Below the pieces are notes generated by a model, which was not told the DNA's origin, did not search any database, and saw only the letters and a program-made list of their open reading frames with translations. 64,000 nucleotides of DNA from Neofusicoccum parvum (taxonomy: Eukaryota > Ascomycota > Dothideomycetes > Botryosphaeriales > Botryosphaeriaceae). This document shows positions 1-11,437 of the stretch, piece after piece; the first letter of the stretch is position 1, and each line of letters opens with the position of its first letter. The stretch is from NCBI GenBank assembly GCA_020912385.1, contig CP087210.1:744001-808000 (forward strand), written 5' to 3'. The position numbers were made by a program, and so were the translations under genes.

Positions 1-871
1 CCGAGCGAGGAGTTGCGTAGATGGATTTCTGAGGGGTTTGAGCAGGCGTGTCATCGAAAGCGCCCGAAGTCTGGCGTACGCGGTTTCCGAAGCGCGGGTT
101 CTTGACAGTGAAAGTCGCTGTAGGAGGCCTTTCTAGAAACGAGGAATCTTCCTCCGCGGCTAGTTTCGCGTGGATTGCAGCCAGTGAGGGGCGGCCGGCG
201 TTTTTCCTGGGCGAGACACGCTCGCTGTTATTCCTCCCTAGCCGCGCGGCTATGTTCTCGAGGTCCTTTTGAGGTAGCGACGAGGCGCGGCGGAGCTGGG
301 CGTCGCGTCTGAGGTTGACGCGTTCTGCGCCGTCGCTTTTGCGCGGGGTGACGCGAGACTTGTTGTTTCGCGCAGCCTCTGAGAGGTTGTACAGGCTGTC
401 GTTGCCGATGCTGAAGGCGTTGGGTGACATCTCGCCAAGTTTGTTCGGGGTGTTCCTGGTGCTTCTGTTCTGACCACGGCCGATTTCGATAGACCTGCTC
501 TCGTCGACCTCGTTGCTGTCGGAGAAGTCGTGGAACTCCTGCTGGATCTGAGATGTGTCGATGCGCTGCTCGGGCTTGGGGGGTTGCCAGTACTTGAAGC
601 GCGCGGCGCTTGACCGCATGTTGGTGATGGGCTGGGTGGTATCGTCGAAGCCCTGGTGGCGGGTGGACTCGGGGGCCTCGTCCAGGGCGGGGTTGAAGCT
701 GGATTCGGTGCCCCCCAGATCGAGGTCGGCGCTTGGGAGGGTGTTGGTGTCGTTGTGGGCGGAGGACGGGTGGGGAAGGGGCGAGCTGCGTGATTCCCGC
801 AGGCTCTGGGACATTTCCCGGATGAGGCGGGAGCGCGACTCGCTTGGGCTACCGTAAGGTGATGGAGCCAT
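1..871 (-). CDS. N-terminal part of a disordered fungal protein, possibly a spindle-pole-body component
   Basis: The minus frame is open from an ATG at 871-869 to the window edge without a stop or a needed intron, giving 290 residues; the rest of the gene lies outside. The protein starts MAPSPYGSPSESRSRLIREM and is rich in Ser, Pro, Asn and charged residues, so mostly disordered. Recognisable short segments are FDDTTQPI, an SIEIGRG element near residue 120 and a basic RRDAQLRRASSLPQK stretch near residue 190. From memory this layout resembles the N-termini of filamentous-fungal spindle-pole proteins with a C-terminal coiled coil (Ppc89/Cep57-type), but the diagnostic C-terminal domain is not in the window. 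The open frame and the natural start are seen directly; the family is a guess. A longer ORF at 250-1011 in another minus frame is Pro/Ser/Thr-rich and looks like a shadow. Confidence 0.6.
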   Translation of the reverse strand, partial: MAPSPYGSPSESRSRLIREMSQSLRESRSSPLPHPSSAHNDTNTLPSADLDLGGTESSFNPALDEAPESTRHQGFDDTTQPITNMRSSAARFKYWQPPKPEQRIDTSQIQQEFHDFSDSNEVDESRSIEIGRGQNRSTRNTPNKLGEMSPNAFSIGNDSLYNLSEAARNNKSRVTPRKSDGAERVNLRRDAQLRRASSLPQKDLENIAARLGRNNSERVSPRKNAGRPSLAAIHAKLAAEEDSSFLERPPTATFTVKNPRFGNRVRQTSGAFDDTPAQTPQKSIYATPRS

Positions 872-1828
872 AGGTGCTGTGAGTGCGGACGGGCGCTGGC
901 GTCGGGGGCGGCGACGCGACAGCTGCGGCGCGTCGAGTAAGATGGGAAGTAGCAATTGAGCGCCCAAGGCTGCAAAGATGCTCGGTTATGCTGGGTGAAT
1001 GTGCAGTGCACCTGTTAGTCCATGTCGCGGTGTTGGTGGAGAAGTCGCGTCGCAGTGGGGAGAGGCGGGTGTGTTGTTGCCGGTTCAGAGGTAAACATGC
1101 CAAGCAAACAATGGCCCGTGCGGCTTAGTCACCAACGTCGCCAAACGAGCTCTCCTTCTCCGCGCGAGTCCTGCAACCGCACATCCGTCGTCATGCCCAG
1201 CTCGTGCAAACTTTCTTGGAGCGGTGAAGCTCGCCATCTTCAACAACACGCCAAGAAGGCGATCGACTTGGCAATGGGCGAGCTCGACGTCGGAACCATT
1301 CGGCCGCTGACGCAGGCCTCACCGAGATGCATCCATCCATTCCTCGAGATCGTCTCCATGCCAGGATCGACTCTCGGATATCTTGATCCCCAGGCAACTC
1401 AATGACTCTGCGTTGGTGGCTGGCAAGCACTGCCAGCAAGGTGCATCTCTCGGAGCATGAACCGGTACCGCGGGAACTCCAAGCCTCACTTTTTCCACGC
1501 TGGCGCCGTCTGATAGGGCTGAGATACGTATACTCCGTCACTCGTTCACTCAGTGTCTCAAGCATGGAGCGGCACGGCGGGCACCAACACGGATGTACCT
1601 TGCTGAAGGACGATCGTGTTCAGCGCCAGCCTCCCCAACTCATGACTCTGCGCACGCAGTCGACGCATTCGTACAGTTTCAACATACTTTATTCGTATAG
1701 AAGACTGCAGCCCGGCATCGTCACCCCATCTATGTATCTACAGTTCTACATGACGTCGTAAGTGTTCATCTCATACACCGCTTTTCTCACTCTTGCTGTG
1801 ATGCTCCATAAACCAAAAAAAAAAAAAA
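872..1828. other. Intergenic: upstream of the first gene, downstream of the NUP gene
   Basis: No gene is seen. Short ORFs on both strands have no recognisable domains. A run of 14 A at 1815-1828 directly abuts the stop codon of the NUP-family gene, so on the coding strand the stop is followed at once by a T tract. Confidence 0.6.
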
Positions 1829-3547
1829 TCAATGCCTCAAACCGACAGAAACACCCCTCTTCGCAACACCCTTCCTCTTCCTCTGGGCACTCCTCTTCTG
1901 CACGCTCCTCTTGGTGTAGCCGTTATCAAACTCGCTACCGGGTCCAAAATCGGGCTCACCGCCCAGGGTGCCAAAGATGTCACCCAGGTAGTTCTCCGCC
2001 TCGACGCCGCCTTTGAACGTGCCGTTCCAGCCGCCGATGATGCCCTCGACGACCTTGACGCCGGCGAGGTAGATGTTCTCGATGGACGGGTCGAAGCCGC
2101 CCTGGTCGGCGTAGAGCAGGTTGTCGAGCGGGGCCTGGCCGGGGTAGGGCCTGTCGAAGTCGGAGGCGGTGCGCATGATGACGATGCGCGAGAAGTCGAG
2201 CAGGCCGGCCTTGGCGCCGCGCATGAGGGCCTCGAGCGTGGCGTTGTCCTCCTGCTGCGTGGAGCAGTACAAGCCGGTGCCGTTGGTGACGACGGACGTG
2301 TAGTTGGCGAAGGCCTCGCCGAGCAGCGTGCCGCTCCAGTACACGTCGCTGGTCGCGGTGTCGCACGCGACCACGGACGGCGGCTGCGTGCCAGCGGCGT
2401 ACAGGCCGGCGCCGTAGTTGGCGCGGTAGGCCACGGCGGCGTCGCTGTCGTTGAGCGCCGCCTTGGCCGCGAAGCCCATGGCCAGCTGCCGCAGCGCGTC
2501 GTTGACCTCGAACACCTCGGTGCCGTACAGCTCGCCTGGGTATTCGTCCGGGAAGTAGCTGCCCTGCGGGATGTAGCCCGTGGTCCAGTTCTGCGGCACC
2601 TCGCGGTAGTCGAACTCGTACTGCAGAGCCACCTGCACGGCGAAGCGGGCGAAGGTCACGCTGCCCAGCGTGCCCACCTCCGGGCTGATGCCGGCGATGC
2701 CCGCGACGAGGAAGTACGTCTCGGACAGGTCGAACAGGCCGGACGTGAAGAGCGCCGTCAGCGTGACGGCCGCGTTGATCTCTGCAATCAATTAGACTCT
2801 ACCACTTGCAATTGCAAAAACCGAACGCTTTTTGGTTTGACGTGTGCGCGCGTGACTTGGGGGGGCTGCATGTCTGGCTGCTGCGGACTCGTGCAGGCCG
2901 GGAGACAGCAGTGACGGAGAGCTTGCTCGCCCACGTCCCGAGGTGCCAAACAAGCTTTTGCTCCTCCCGCGTCCCCGGTTCGGTCAGGCCCACCGCCCCA
3001 TCCGGCTGCAGGCCCGCACGCTGCCTTGTCTCGTGGCAGCTGCAGTCTTGTCCCGCCCTCCACCGCTTCTTCTTGACTTTTTCCAGCCATCGTCGTGTGA
3101 CGCAGCCGGGAGACACACAGCCAATAGGGACAGCGCGGGGGCGGGGGCGGAAGTGACTTGAGGAGGTGACAAAGCACAGCGACGGAGGGGAGATAGAGAG
3201 GTCGACCACTTACCGCCCTCGCCAGTTACAAGCTGGCAGATCTCGCCGTCAGCCGTGCAGTGGGCTTCTGGGAAAAGCGGCGAGAAACCCGGCACGCTGA
3301 CGTTCTTGGCTAGCAGGTCGAATTCGGGGATGCCCCACCACACCTCCGCCTCGGGGTCGAACATGCTGACAATGAAGACCTTGGGCTTGGTCTTGGAGGA
3401 ATCCCGGGGCGTGATCTCGGCATGGTAGTACTGGTAGAGACCGCCGCGGGCCGCGAGCGCTGCGGCATCTGGTCTGGCCGAGGAGGGAGAGGCGGAGACG
3501 AAGGAGAAGGCGGCCGCAGCGGCGGCGGAAAAGGTGGAAAGACGCAT
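1829..3547 (-). CDS. Secreted purine nucleoside permease (NUP) family protein
   Basis: Two exons, 3547-3214 and 2781-1829, encode 428 residues. The exon junction makes the continuous stretch QLVTGEG-EINAAVTLTALF. The N-terminus MRLSTFSAAAAAAFSFVSAS is a signal peptide. The body carries family-typical segments: KPKVFIVSMFDPEAEVWWG, YFLVAGIAGISPEVGTLGSV and DFSRIVIMRTASDFDRP. The NUP family (Candida albicans NUP) is linked to nucleoside uptake; its core resembles nucleoside phosphorylase-like folds and has no evident multi-pass membrane region, so a direct transporter role here is uncertain. The C-terminus is strongly basic (KRSVQKRSAQRKRKG). The intron of 432 nt is far longer than the 45-90 nt typical elsewhere in the window; the exon 1 frame stays open to 2984, but the junction above restores the conserved family sequence. 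Family call is firm, function less so. Confidence 0.85.
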
Positions 3548-5695
3548 GCTTTAGGCACTGCGTTTGGAATCCGGAGAAGTGGGACAAGAACGAGGGGTCT
3601 CTGAGAAGCGACAAGCAGTCCCTACGAGCGAGACTGGAGAGCAATTGCAGCAGATGTCCTCACAGGTCCAACAGCTTCTCTATCTTCCTTCCGAGTGACC
3701 ACCAGCGGCAGTGGTGGGGACAGTCTTGCCTTTTAACCTCACCAGAGACACCGACCCCAGTGCCGAATCGTGGCCATCGCAGCGGAGCCGACAGCGCATG
3801 CATAGATAGTAGCATTGGCCAACAACAGCCAAGGCGGGCAGGAAGATCATTGCGGACTGAGCTCATCGCGTCGATGCGCCCAGCCGCCGAATGACGCGGT
3901 CCCCACCAACCGGGCAGTCGAACCGCAGCAAGGCAAAGAAGCGAAGAGAGATAGCCCCGTCGGGTACCTGACTCTGACTCTATCTAGTCAGCGTCGTACA
4001 TGCTCTTCTGGCAGCGGATCCCGTACCTAGCCCAGCAACCAGAGCTGATTACCGCAATCGGGCGCCGAGGCAGCTCCGGCCTGCCTTACCTCTCGGAGCG
4101 GACGCAGGCACGAGAAAGAACACAACAAGAGGCCGCAGCAGAAGGCGCTGGGGCGGTGGCGCGTACTACCATGACCTCATCCCGTACTGACCAACAGCTC
4201 GCACAGAGCGGCCGACTCATCAATCCCTCCAGCTCTATCTTTGGCGCGCCCGGGCGCAGGCGTGCGGAAAGAGAGGCATGGCAGGAAGCAACGTCAACCC
4301 GGCGCCCCGATGCAACGGACGCCGGGACCCACGATAGCGGGCAGCGGCCGTGGCGGCGGCAGCACCGTCGGCCTGGCCAAGTGTCAGCCAGCCGCGCGCC
4401 CACACCGGAGCAGACAGACCAAGGCCTTCACCTACCAGCTCCAGCTGCTGCCCGAGACACGAGGCAGTGCCTCAGGAATGTCTTGCTCCGCGCCCAGGTC
4501 CCCCCGCCGTCTCTCCGCAGCAGCCGCACCCGACGACCATCGGCACCGCCCTCCCCGGCCGGACGAACCAGAACGCCTGCATCGCGCAACGACCGCCCCG
4601 AATCGCGCTGCCTAGAACTGCCCCATCCAGCCTAGCAAGGCAACGGGAACTAGCCGGCCGGTGGCTGGCGCCCACCACACCCCTTCTCGACCACCAGCCG
4701 GCGCCGATGGCATGGAAGGCGTTAGGATCCTCCGACAGGTGTGGCTGCCGCGCGCGCACCCCACCGCAGACGCCTGGCGACTCGGCCGCCGCCAGTGCTT
4801 ATCTCTCCTTATGTAAAGCTTGTGTGTATGTTGCGGTGTGATTGATGAAAACTCCGGAAATCTCTGGAGCTGTTTTCGTTGCTCATGACAAGAAATACGC
4901 GAGTGGGTCTCAGGCGGCTGCTGGAGATGCGGCCGACTGCCGAAGGGAGACAGCATTGTTTTCGTTCCTGGCGGTGTGGGCGGCCGCGGGAACGGAGTGA
5001 TGTGATGGGCGCGGCCGCCCGGATCACCTTTGCATATGCATGAAGACGAGGGGATGGAGTTCTCCGCCATCAGCGATCCCTCCTCTTCTCTCCGTCCCGC
5101 GCACACGCAGCTGGCAACGTCCTCGGCGATAAGGACCGTCCCGTCCTCCCCCATCACATCGGTGCCGTCCGACAGAGCTGGCGGCAGATGAGGATTACGT
5201 CTCCACGGCCTTCGTTTCCCCTCCTGTCGTTATCTATGTCTCACTTGTCCGAAGGTCCGGGGAACGCCGCGGAGAGAAAAAAAAAACCGCACTTGGAGAT
5301 TGTCGATGTTCGGCAGTTGGTGTGGAGCCTTGTTGTTCGCGGCGCTCGACGATGCCGATCTTATATTTCCTACTACTAATCAATCCACCGCACCCCACAA
5401 GACTGGGATGACCGCAGAAAAGCTAGTCATGACTCCAGTGAACGCAGTGCCTGAGATTTTGAAATTATTCTTGATCCAATGTCCTCTCAAAAGAATAAAG
5501 CGCAGCGCGAGCAAACGCCGAGCTTTCCCATCCTTTAAAATCCGATGCAAGTGATATCCACAAACCACACCGCGGAACGCCCATCAACGCAAGAAGTATT
5601 TTGCATGCTCGAACGCGCGGTCGTGGTCGCAGTTCGCCCCAACCCTAAGAGATGCTCGGCACCACCACCTTAGTGGTGGCAGCTTTACCACCGAC
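3548..5695. other. Intergenic, about 2.1 kb, no gene recognised
   Basis: This lies upstream of the NUP gene and downstream of the Iks1 kinase gene. Several overlapping Arg/Pro-rich ORFs (for example 4000-4635 plus) look like chance ORFs of GC-rich DNA with no domain. A short A tract sits near 5276-5286. No tRNA, repeat array or transposon ends were seen. Confidence 0.55.
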
Positions 5696-7905
5696 TTACT
5701 CACCCGACTCGAAATCATTCCAGTCCACGCCCACCGTCGGGATGCTGTTCCGCATGCACAAGCAATCCCACCTCGCCGCCACCGCGGTCATAACGAAATG
5801 CACAGCGAGCAGCACCAGCGACCCCACCAGGCCGACCTGGAAGCGCCAGGAAGAGCCGTTGGCGGTGAGGGGTATGGAAACGACGGCGCCCAGGAACCCA
5901 AAGTCCAGCGCCGCAAGGCAGAGCAGTGGGTAAGATACCCATGGATTGGTGGCGAACGGGGCGCAAGGCCGGGAAAGGGTGAGCACTTTGATGAGGAACA
6001 TGGCCAGCTTGAGCACGCTGGCCACGACGGGGATGGCGAAGAAGTTGTGGACGTGGAGCGCGAAGTTCGACGCGAAGTTCGAGGGTGGAGGCAGCATGAG
6101 GCGCGGCGTGTCTGGGGGAGAGGAGTTCGGGCTGGAAGGAGGTGAGTAATTCTCGAGTTTTCGTTTTCGCAGTATCAGGCCTGCAGAGTCTGGTGGCGTA
6201 GGTGTCCGGGTTGAGGGAGGCTTTCTGCTCATGGGTGGGCTAGGAGATCGATGCTCTTCGGCCGTCGCCTGCTGTCGTAGTTTTGTAGGAGCACGCATTA
6301 ATCCGGTCTGAGTTGACTGTCTTCGTTGTAGTTTACTTGGGCTTGGAGATGGCGAGTCTGCCGATGAAATCCGGGGTCCAATGTTGTCGAACGTAGCCGA
6401 ACTGAAACCGTTCATGTCATCTAGCCCAGAGCCTGCTCCTATGCCTTGTAGAATCTGCTCCGTGGTAGGCCGTTCGGCGGGGTCAAGAGATAATAGCTTC
6501 CTTAGAAACCTGTAGAGCTTATCCGGGAGATCTGACCGCACTTTACGGACGTCGTCAAACCCCTCCCAGCTAGCAATCTCAGCCCTGAGCAGCTCCAAAT
6601 CCTCGTTCTCCTCGTGGAAATCATCAACGTTCTGGTACGGTAGCTTGCCGAAGCACATAAAGTAGACGATCATGCCTAACGAAAAAATATCAGACTTAGT
6701 CGAGAAATTACCAAACTGGCCGTCGGGAGTCTCCCTTCGGAGCACTTCTGGGGCGCAGTAGGAGATAGTTCCGGTGTGCCCAGTGGACTTTCGGACAACA
6801 TTGACCATTTGTACCTCGCCAAAGTCACTGACCAACACCCTAGTCTTTGTGCCGGTAGTGTGGAGCAGGCAGTTGTGCGGTTTTAGGTCTCTATGAATGT
6901 AGCCATGGGCATGCAAATGGTGCAAGCCCGCGGTGATATCCTTGAAGAAAGAAAAGATCTGCTCAAATGGCATGCGGCGCGGTGAGTGGAGATCGAGTGG
7001 TGGCTCCGCCTGTCCCTTGGACCTGCGGCGCATCCTCTCCTTGAGCTGCTGCGTGGTCACTGACTCTTGCGCCTGGTTAAGGATGTAGTGGTGGAGATCG
7101 CCAGCATTGCAGTATTGCTGGAGAATGAATGCGCAGGGCACACTGGGGCCAAACGCGCTGATCTGGTAGTCCTCCAGCCATACGTGCCTGTACGACACGA
7201 GATTCTGGTGGGACAGATTCTGGAGAAGCTGGACCTCGACTAGGACCTTCTCGAGCCACTCGTGGTCGTCTCCAACGGGCACGCGTTTGCAGGCGAAGTG
7301 GCCCAGGGAGACGCCGTCCAGCACGTGCCGAACCAGCAGCACCACACCCTTGCCGCCTCTCCCGAGCTCGCCCTCCTCGACGAAGAATTGTTTGAAGTAG
7401 TTCTGGCTGAACGCGGCGGAGGAGATGCCGTGGGCGGCGGCGGGAGTGGCAGGAGTGCTCCCCACGAACTCGGCGCCAGGCGGCGGGGTGCCTATGTCGG
7501 AGCCTCCAGAGGTCTGGCGCAGAGCTCTCCGGGCGGGCGGCGGTCTGCGCTGCGGCGAGGGCTGGCGGGAGGAGGACTCGGAGCCGGGGCGGCTGTGGTG
7601 CAGCATGCGGAAGTACTCTGGGTTCACGAAGCCATGGTCGGTGTCGTCATGGCCGTCCTCGCCGGGGCTCCGGGCCTCGTCGCGCAGCGGGCGGTGGCAG
7701 TAGGGGCAGTTCGGGTTCGCGAGCTCGACATCGGAGGGGCTGGACCGCGCGCGCAGCGAAAGCTGTCGCGAGCGCTCGTCGTAGACGACAACGGCTTGGC
7801 CATGGCGGCTGTTGGGGGATCAGCAGTGCAGGACTGAAGCTGTCTGGAGCTCGGAGATGCCTACAGGACGATTTCCCCGCGGTTCACCCGCGGCACCAGC
7901 GACAT
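5696..7905 (-). CDS. iks1: Iks1-type serine/threonine protein kinase with C-terminal membrane segments
   Basis: Exon 1 is 7905-7865 and exon 2 is 7808-5696, with a 56-nt intron; the product is 717 residues. The short first exon (MSLVPRVNRGEIVL) joins RHGQAVVVYDERSRQLSL, the conserved Iks1 start, followed by a CPYC-H element near residues 48-52. Without this exon the frame meets a stop just upstream, so the spliced start is preferred. The kinase domain spans about residues 158-480. It has a Gly loop (GELGRGGKGVV), Lys188 in FACKRV, HRDLKPHN at 319-326, DFGE at 342-345 and a CAPEVLRRE activation-segment end. A basic insert follows the DLHHYIL region. After a Ser/Pro-rich linker, the last 120 residues hold about three hydrophobic segments, suggesting membrane attachment. 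Yeast Iks1 is poorly characterised; substrates are unknown. Confidence 0.93.
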
Positions 7906-9227
7906 GGTCCGCGGCGGCGTGCGGGCAGCTCGGTCTTGCGTGGAGCTGCAGGTGGTGTTGGGTCGCGGGATTGGGTGGCGGCAGGCGCTGGCGGAGGAGC
8001 AGCGTGCGGTGCAGACGAGGGCGCTCGCTCCGGGCACACGCGACGCATCGCGCTGTGGCTGGCGGCTGACAAGGCAGAGGCAGTGTGGGTTGACGGGGCA
8101 CCGCCCATCGCTCCACAGAAGCCCAGGGAAGGCGGCTCAGCCCAGGGTGCATCCACGCCCCGCCAAACAACGCCAGGTAGACATAAAACGCCCTGCGTCC
8201 CGTGCGCACCGCCGCCGCAATCAGCCCGTGTCCCTCCATTCTGGTCTTCTCACGCTCGTCGGCTGTTTGTTCACACGCACTTGGGTGCTGAGGCATCTCT
8301 CCATCCCCGCTGCCGTTGCCGCGGTCATCATCGCTACGCATGCCAAGAACCGTGGCAACCGCGTCCGCGTCCTGCTGACACCCAGAGCCTCTCTCCCATC
8401 GCCTGGAGCATTGCCAAATCTGGGTGCTTGCCAGGGGTGTCGGACGAGAAGAATTGGCCTTTGCATGTACGCTTTCGTTCCATCCCATGTGCGCCCTGGG
8501 AGCATATCTTATTGCTATGACAACAGCAGTGTCTCATGTCATATGCTTAAATCGCTAGCTGGGTCTGCGAAACGTTCAACAATGCTATTCATAACATCGA
8601 GGTCTCATGCTAGGGCCCTGGCCAAGGTAGGTCCGGTAGCACAGAAGCGGTAAGGAGCATGCAAGCGGACCCAGGATATGGTGATCTGAAAGGGGGACGA
8701 TCAATGAGCGTCATCGGCTGTTCTTGCTCGAACTGGGAACACGGCGTAACTACACCATCGACCTTGACGCTCACCAAATGCAGCTGCCTTCCAACGGACT
8801 CACCAGCAGCACCCAGCTTGTCGTCCGATACGTTACCAAGTCGATCTGGAAAGGCAAAAATAGACGAAGAGCCCGGAGAATAGCGACAAACCCATCATCT
8901 CACGAGATGAGTCTTTTGTCGCTCCAAAGTCGTTTTTTGGCTTGGTATCTCTTTCTCAGCCCGTCTGGTTCCGCCATGAACAGGAAGCAGTCATCCGTCT
9001 TGACAAGCAGTGCCCAGTCTAGAATTCTTCATTGCGCTAGCTACGTTCACCGGAGACATCCATCAAACCACCTCGGGAACACGAAAGTGTTAGAAAAGAA
9101 TTTACATACCCATGTCCATCTTGTTTTTTTTTTTACACTCACTTTCTCTTTAGAGCGTCATTTGAACTACCTGAAATTGTCCTGGGCCAAAGTTTTTCTC
9201 TCTCCAGCTGACCCATGAAAAAACTAT
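7906..9227. other. Intergenic, about 1.3 kb, no gene recognised
   Basis: This is the upstream region of the Iks1 gene and the downstream region of the CE5 esterase. Overlapping ORFs at 7904-8653 and 8724-9218 have no recognisable domain or codon pattern and are taken as chance. A run of about 13 T lies near 9122-9134. Confidence 0.55.
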
Positions 9228-9380
9228 TTACAAATACGCCGCCAGCGCAAACCCAGCTACCGCCAGGACCGCCGTCAGAACCTCCCAGTTCCCTCCTGCT
9301 CCCCCACTCGCCTCACCATCTGACGTCCTCGTGCCGTTGCCATCCGAATCGCAGGGCCCTCCTCGAGCCCTGCCTGACCT
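9228..9380 (-). other. In-frame GPI-anchor-like tail downstream of the CE5 stop codon
   Basis: Read on the minus strand in the esterase frame, the 50 codons after the TGA at 9383-9381 are open and end in TAA at 9230-9228. They encode a Gly/Asp/Ser-rich linker (ends GEASGGAGGNW) and then a hydrophobic end (EVLTAVLAVAGFALAAYL). That is the usual form of a GPI-anchor signal: small residues for the omega site, a short spacer and a hydrophobic C-terminus. It could be reached by stop-codon readthrough. It could also be reached by removing a 57-nt segment with GT...AG ends (9423-9367), but that would delete the conserved end of the catalytic domain. Or it could be the remnant of a once-longer gene. 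The open frame is seen; the use is inferred. Confidence 0.5.
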
Positions 9381-10210
9381 TCACGCGAGTTTGTCGTTGA
9401 CGAAGTCGAGCGCATTGGTGGTGTACCTGTCCAAATACGTAATATGGATGTAGGTGTCGTTGCCGCTAGCGCAGTAAGTGTCCCCCTCGTCGCAGTAGCT
9501 CTTGATGCGGCTGGCGTAGGAGTCGCACGTGAGGTTAGCCGGGCGAGGGAATAGGCCGTCGCTGGTGCTGTTACCCGCGTCGAAGCTCTTGTTGGCGACG
9601 AAGCGCGGATCGCCCATCTGGATGGCGGCGAAGACTGATGCGTAAGTGTCAGCGTGAACTCATGAGGAAAAAAAAAGACATTTGTGGCATTGGATGGAGA
9701 TGAAAGGACCAAGCCAATTCCTCATCAAGCGGCATCACACTCACCTCTATCCCCAATCGCCCTGTCAATCGGCGGCGTAAACGCGTTCCCCAGCACGCCT
9801 CCGCCTCCACACAGCGTATCGCCCACCACATGCGCACCCTGACTGTACCCCATCAGCACAATTCGGGCGCATGGACACGCCGTCGCATAGTCCGTCAACT
9901 GCTTCGTCATAGCCGCCGTCCCCTGCGCGCTCGAGTCCTGGTAATCGTCGAGCGTGGCCGGATAGCTGATGGACTCGTTCGTCGCGCCCGGGTTTGCGGC
10001 GATGATCTTCTCGGCCAGCGAGCCGATCATGCCCGGCCCGGGCGGCTCGGTCGAGGCGCGCGCGATGATCAGGTGGATCGGCGCACAGCTGACCTGGCGG
10101 ACCACGATGTTGGGGTTGACGGCGTCGACGAAGACGGGCGTGTCCATGGGGAAGGCGGCGGTGAGGCCGCCGAGGCCTAGGAGGGTGAGGAAGTGGGTGG
10201 TGGCGAGCAT
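9381..10210 (-). CDS. Secreted carbohydrate esterase family 5 protein (cutinase / acetylxylan esterase-like)
   Basis: Exons 10210-9745 and 9634-9381 with a 110-nt intron (branch site CGCTGACAC) give 239 residues. A signal peptide (MLATTHFLTLLGLGGLTAAF) precedes the mature domain. The catalytic Ser is in GYSQG (Ser123) and is preceded by hydrophobic RIVLM. The family ARASTEPPGPGMIG segment follows the first beta strand. A candidate catalytic Asp lies in EGDTYC and the His in the HITYLD segment near the end. Cysteine positions fit two disulfides of the CE5 fold. The enzyme should act outside the cell on cutin, acetylated xylan or related esters; the substrate cannot be decided. The 3' end is odd, see the in-frame tail at 9228-9380. 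Confidence 0.9.
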
Positions 10211-11437
10211 GGTGGGTTGTCAAAATGCTGGTCAACGAGACAGCAATCTCCACGCGGACGGCCTTTCACAGGAAGAAAGAAGAGGAAGGAAAGAGAAGTA
10301 GATCAGGAAGCAGGACAGACGGGGAAACAGACAAGCAGAAGCTGTGAAGATGTAATGCCCGGTTATTCTGCCAGCTCTCCCAGTCTAACACCGGTTCCAT
10401 TGGCTATTTCTCGTACTTCAGCTCGCTTGGACGCTCTTTCCAAATTGTCCGAGGCACCTCTCAGTCTACCCCACACCATGGCAAGTCTTTCCCCTGGCGG
10501 AAACGAACGCCTCTCCCGCTTCACGGCGGGGTGCGCTAAGGGTTTGGAACCACATCGTTGTAAATCTGCCGGATAGAATGAGCTGCAGCATCTCAGACCC
10601 GGATATTTCCTTCTCGCTTGGGCAATCAACAATGCCGGCACACTGGAGTCGATTTTGCGTTGATCACGAGCGAGATCCGGCGTTGTTGGAGGCGTTTCCA
10701 GTGGCAGATCTTTCCCCCAAGTCGGCGTTTCGCCAGAGGTTTGTTTAAGGCTCGGTTAATGCGGTCTTCACGGCGCCTGGGGTAGCCCCAGGCGCGACAC
10801 CATGCCTGTTCCTGGTTTGGGGCTAGCGGGCGGCTCGGCGACGGCCTAGTCATGCTGAAGAAGCCTCGGTAAGTATTTCTCTGCGGGCTGGTCCAGTAGT
10901 TGGCAGAAGAATAAAAGTCCATGATTCATCAGAGTATTGGAAATCAAAATGTTCACGCGGGAGGACGGACCCCGCGCGTGCTACTCACTTGTGCGTGGAG
11001 AAGGCACTGTCGATTGGTGTCTGAAGCCTACACTGTTGTGTTGATGCAGGCATCCGGCTGTCAGCTGGACCAGCTCGCACGTTGAACGCTTGAATCGAAA
11101 GGCTTGCCATTTCGAGATGATCGTCCTGTGATTGTCGCCGTTGATGCGGGGGCCTCGGCCGGGTTGCACCAGGCTAGACTGCAGACTCCTTAAGCATGTG
11201 ATTACAATTTTATAGGGCGGTACTAATACAGAATGTAGTGAAACCAATATTTCCTCTTCAATGCGAACGAGTGAGCAATTCCCAAATTCAACTCGCTGGC
11301 ATTTTCCAACCTGGTGTGCTGACAATGAGACAGTGCTACCCTTTCTTGTTGCTTGACCAACTCCGACCGATGCATCCTTCGCTAATGCGCATTAAAGGCT
11401 ATGTATGCTGAAAAGAAGAGTTCGAAGAGCCGTTAGC
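10211..11437. other. Intergenic, about 1.2 kb
   Basis: This is the promoter side of the CE5 esterase and the 3' flank of the Ric8 gene. No ORF here has a recognisable domain. It contains the perfect hairpin listed separately at 10773-10795. Confidence 0.55.
10773..10795. repeat. Perfect 10-bp inverted repeat with 3-nt loop
   Basis: The arms GCGCCTGGGG and CCCCAGGCGC flank TAG. No T tract follows on either strand, so a terminator role is not suggested. The role is unknown; a very GC-rich cruciform or RNA hairpin would be stable. Confidence 0.75.

Noticed and set aside
250..1011. 253-codon minus ORF, Pro/Ser/Thr-rich
   Set aside because: An alternative minus frame from 871 is open to the window edge with a more protein-like composition and conserved-looking blocks; this one is its shadow.
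4000..4635. 211-codon plus ORF, Arg/Pro/Ala-rich
   Set aside because: No domain, no splice context and heavy overlap with similar ORFs in other frames; typical of GC-rich noncoding DNA.
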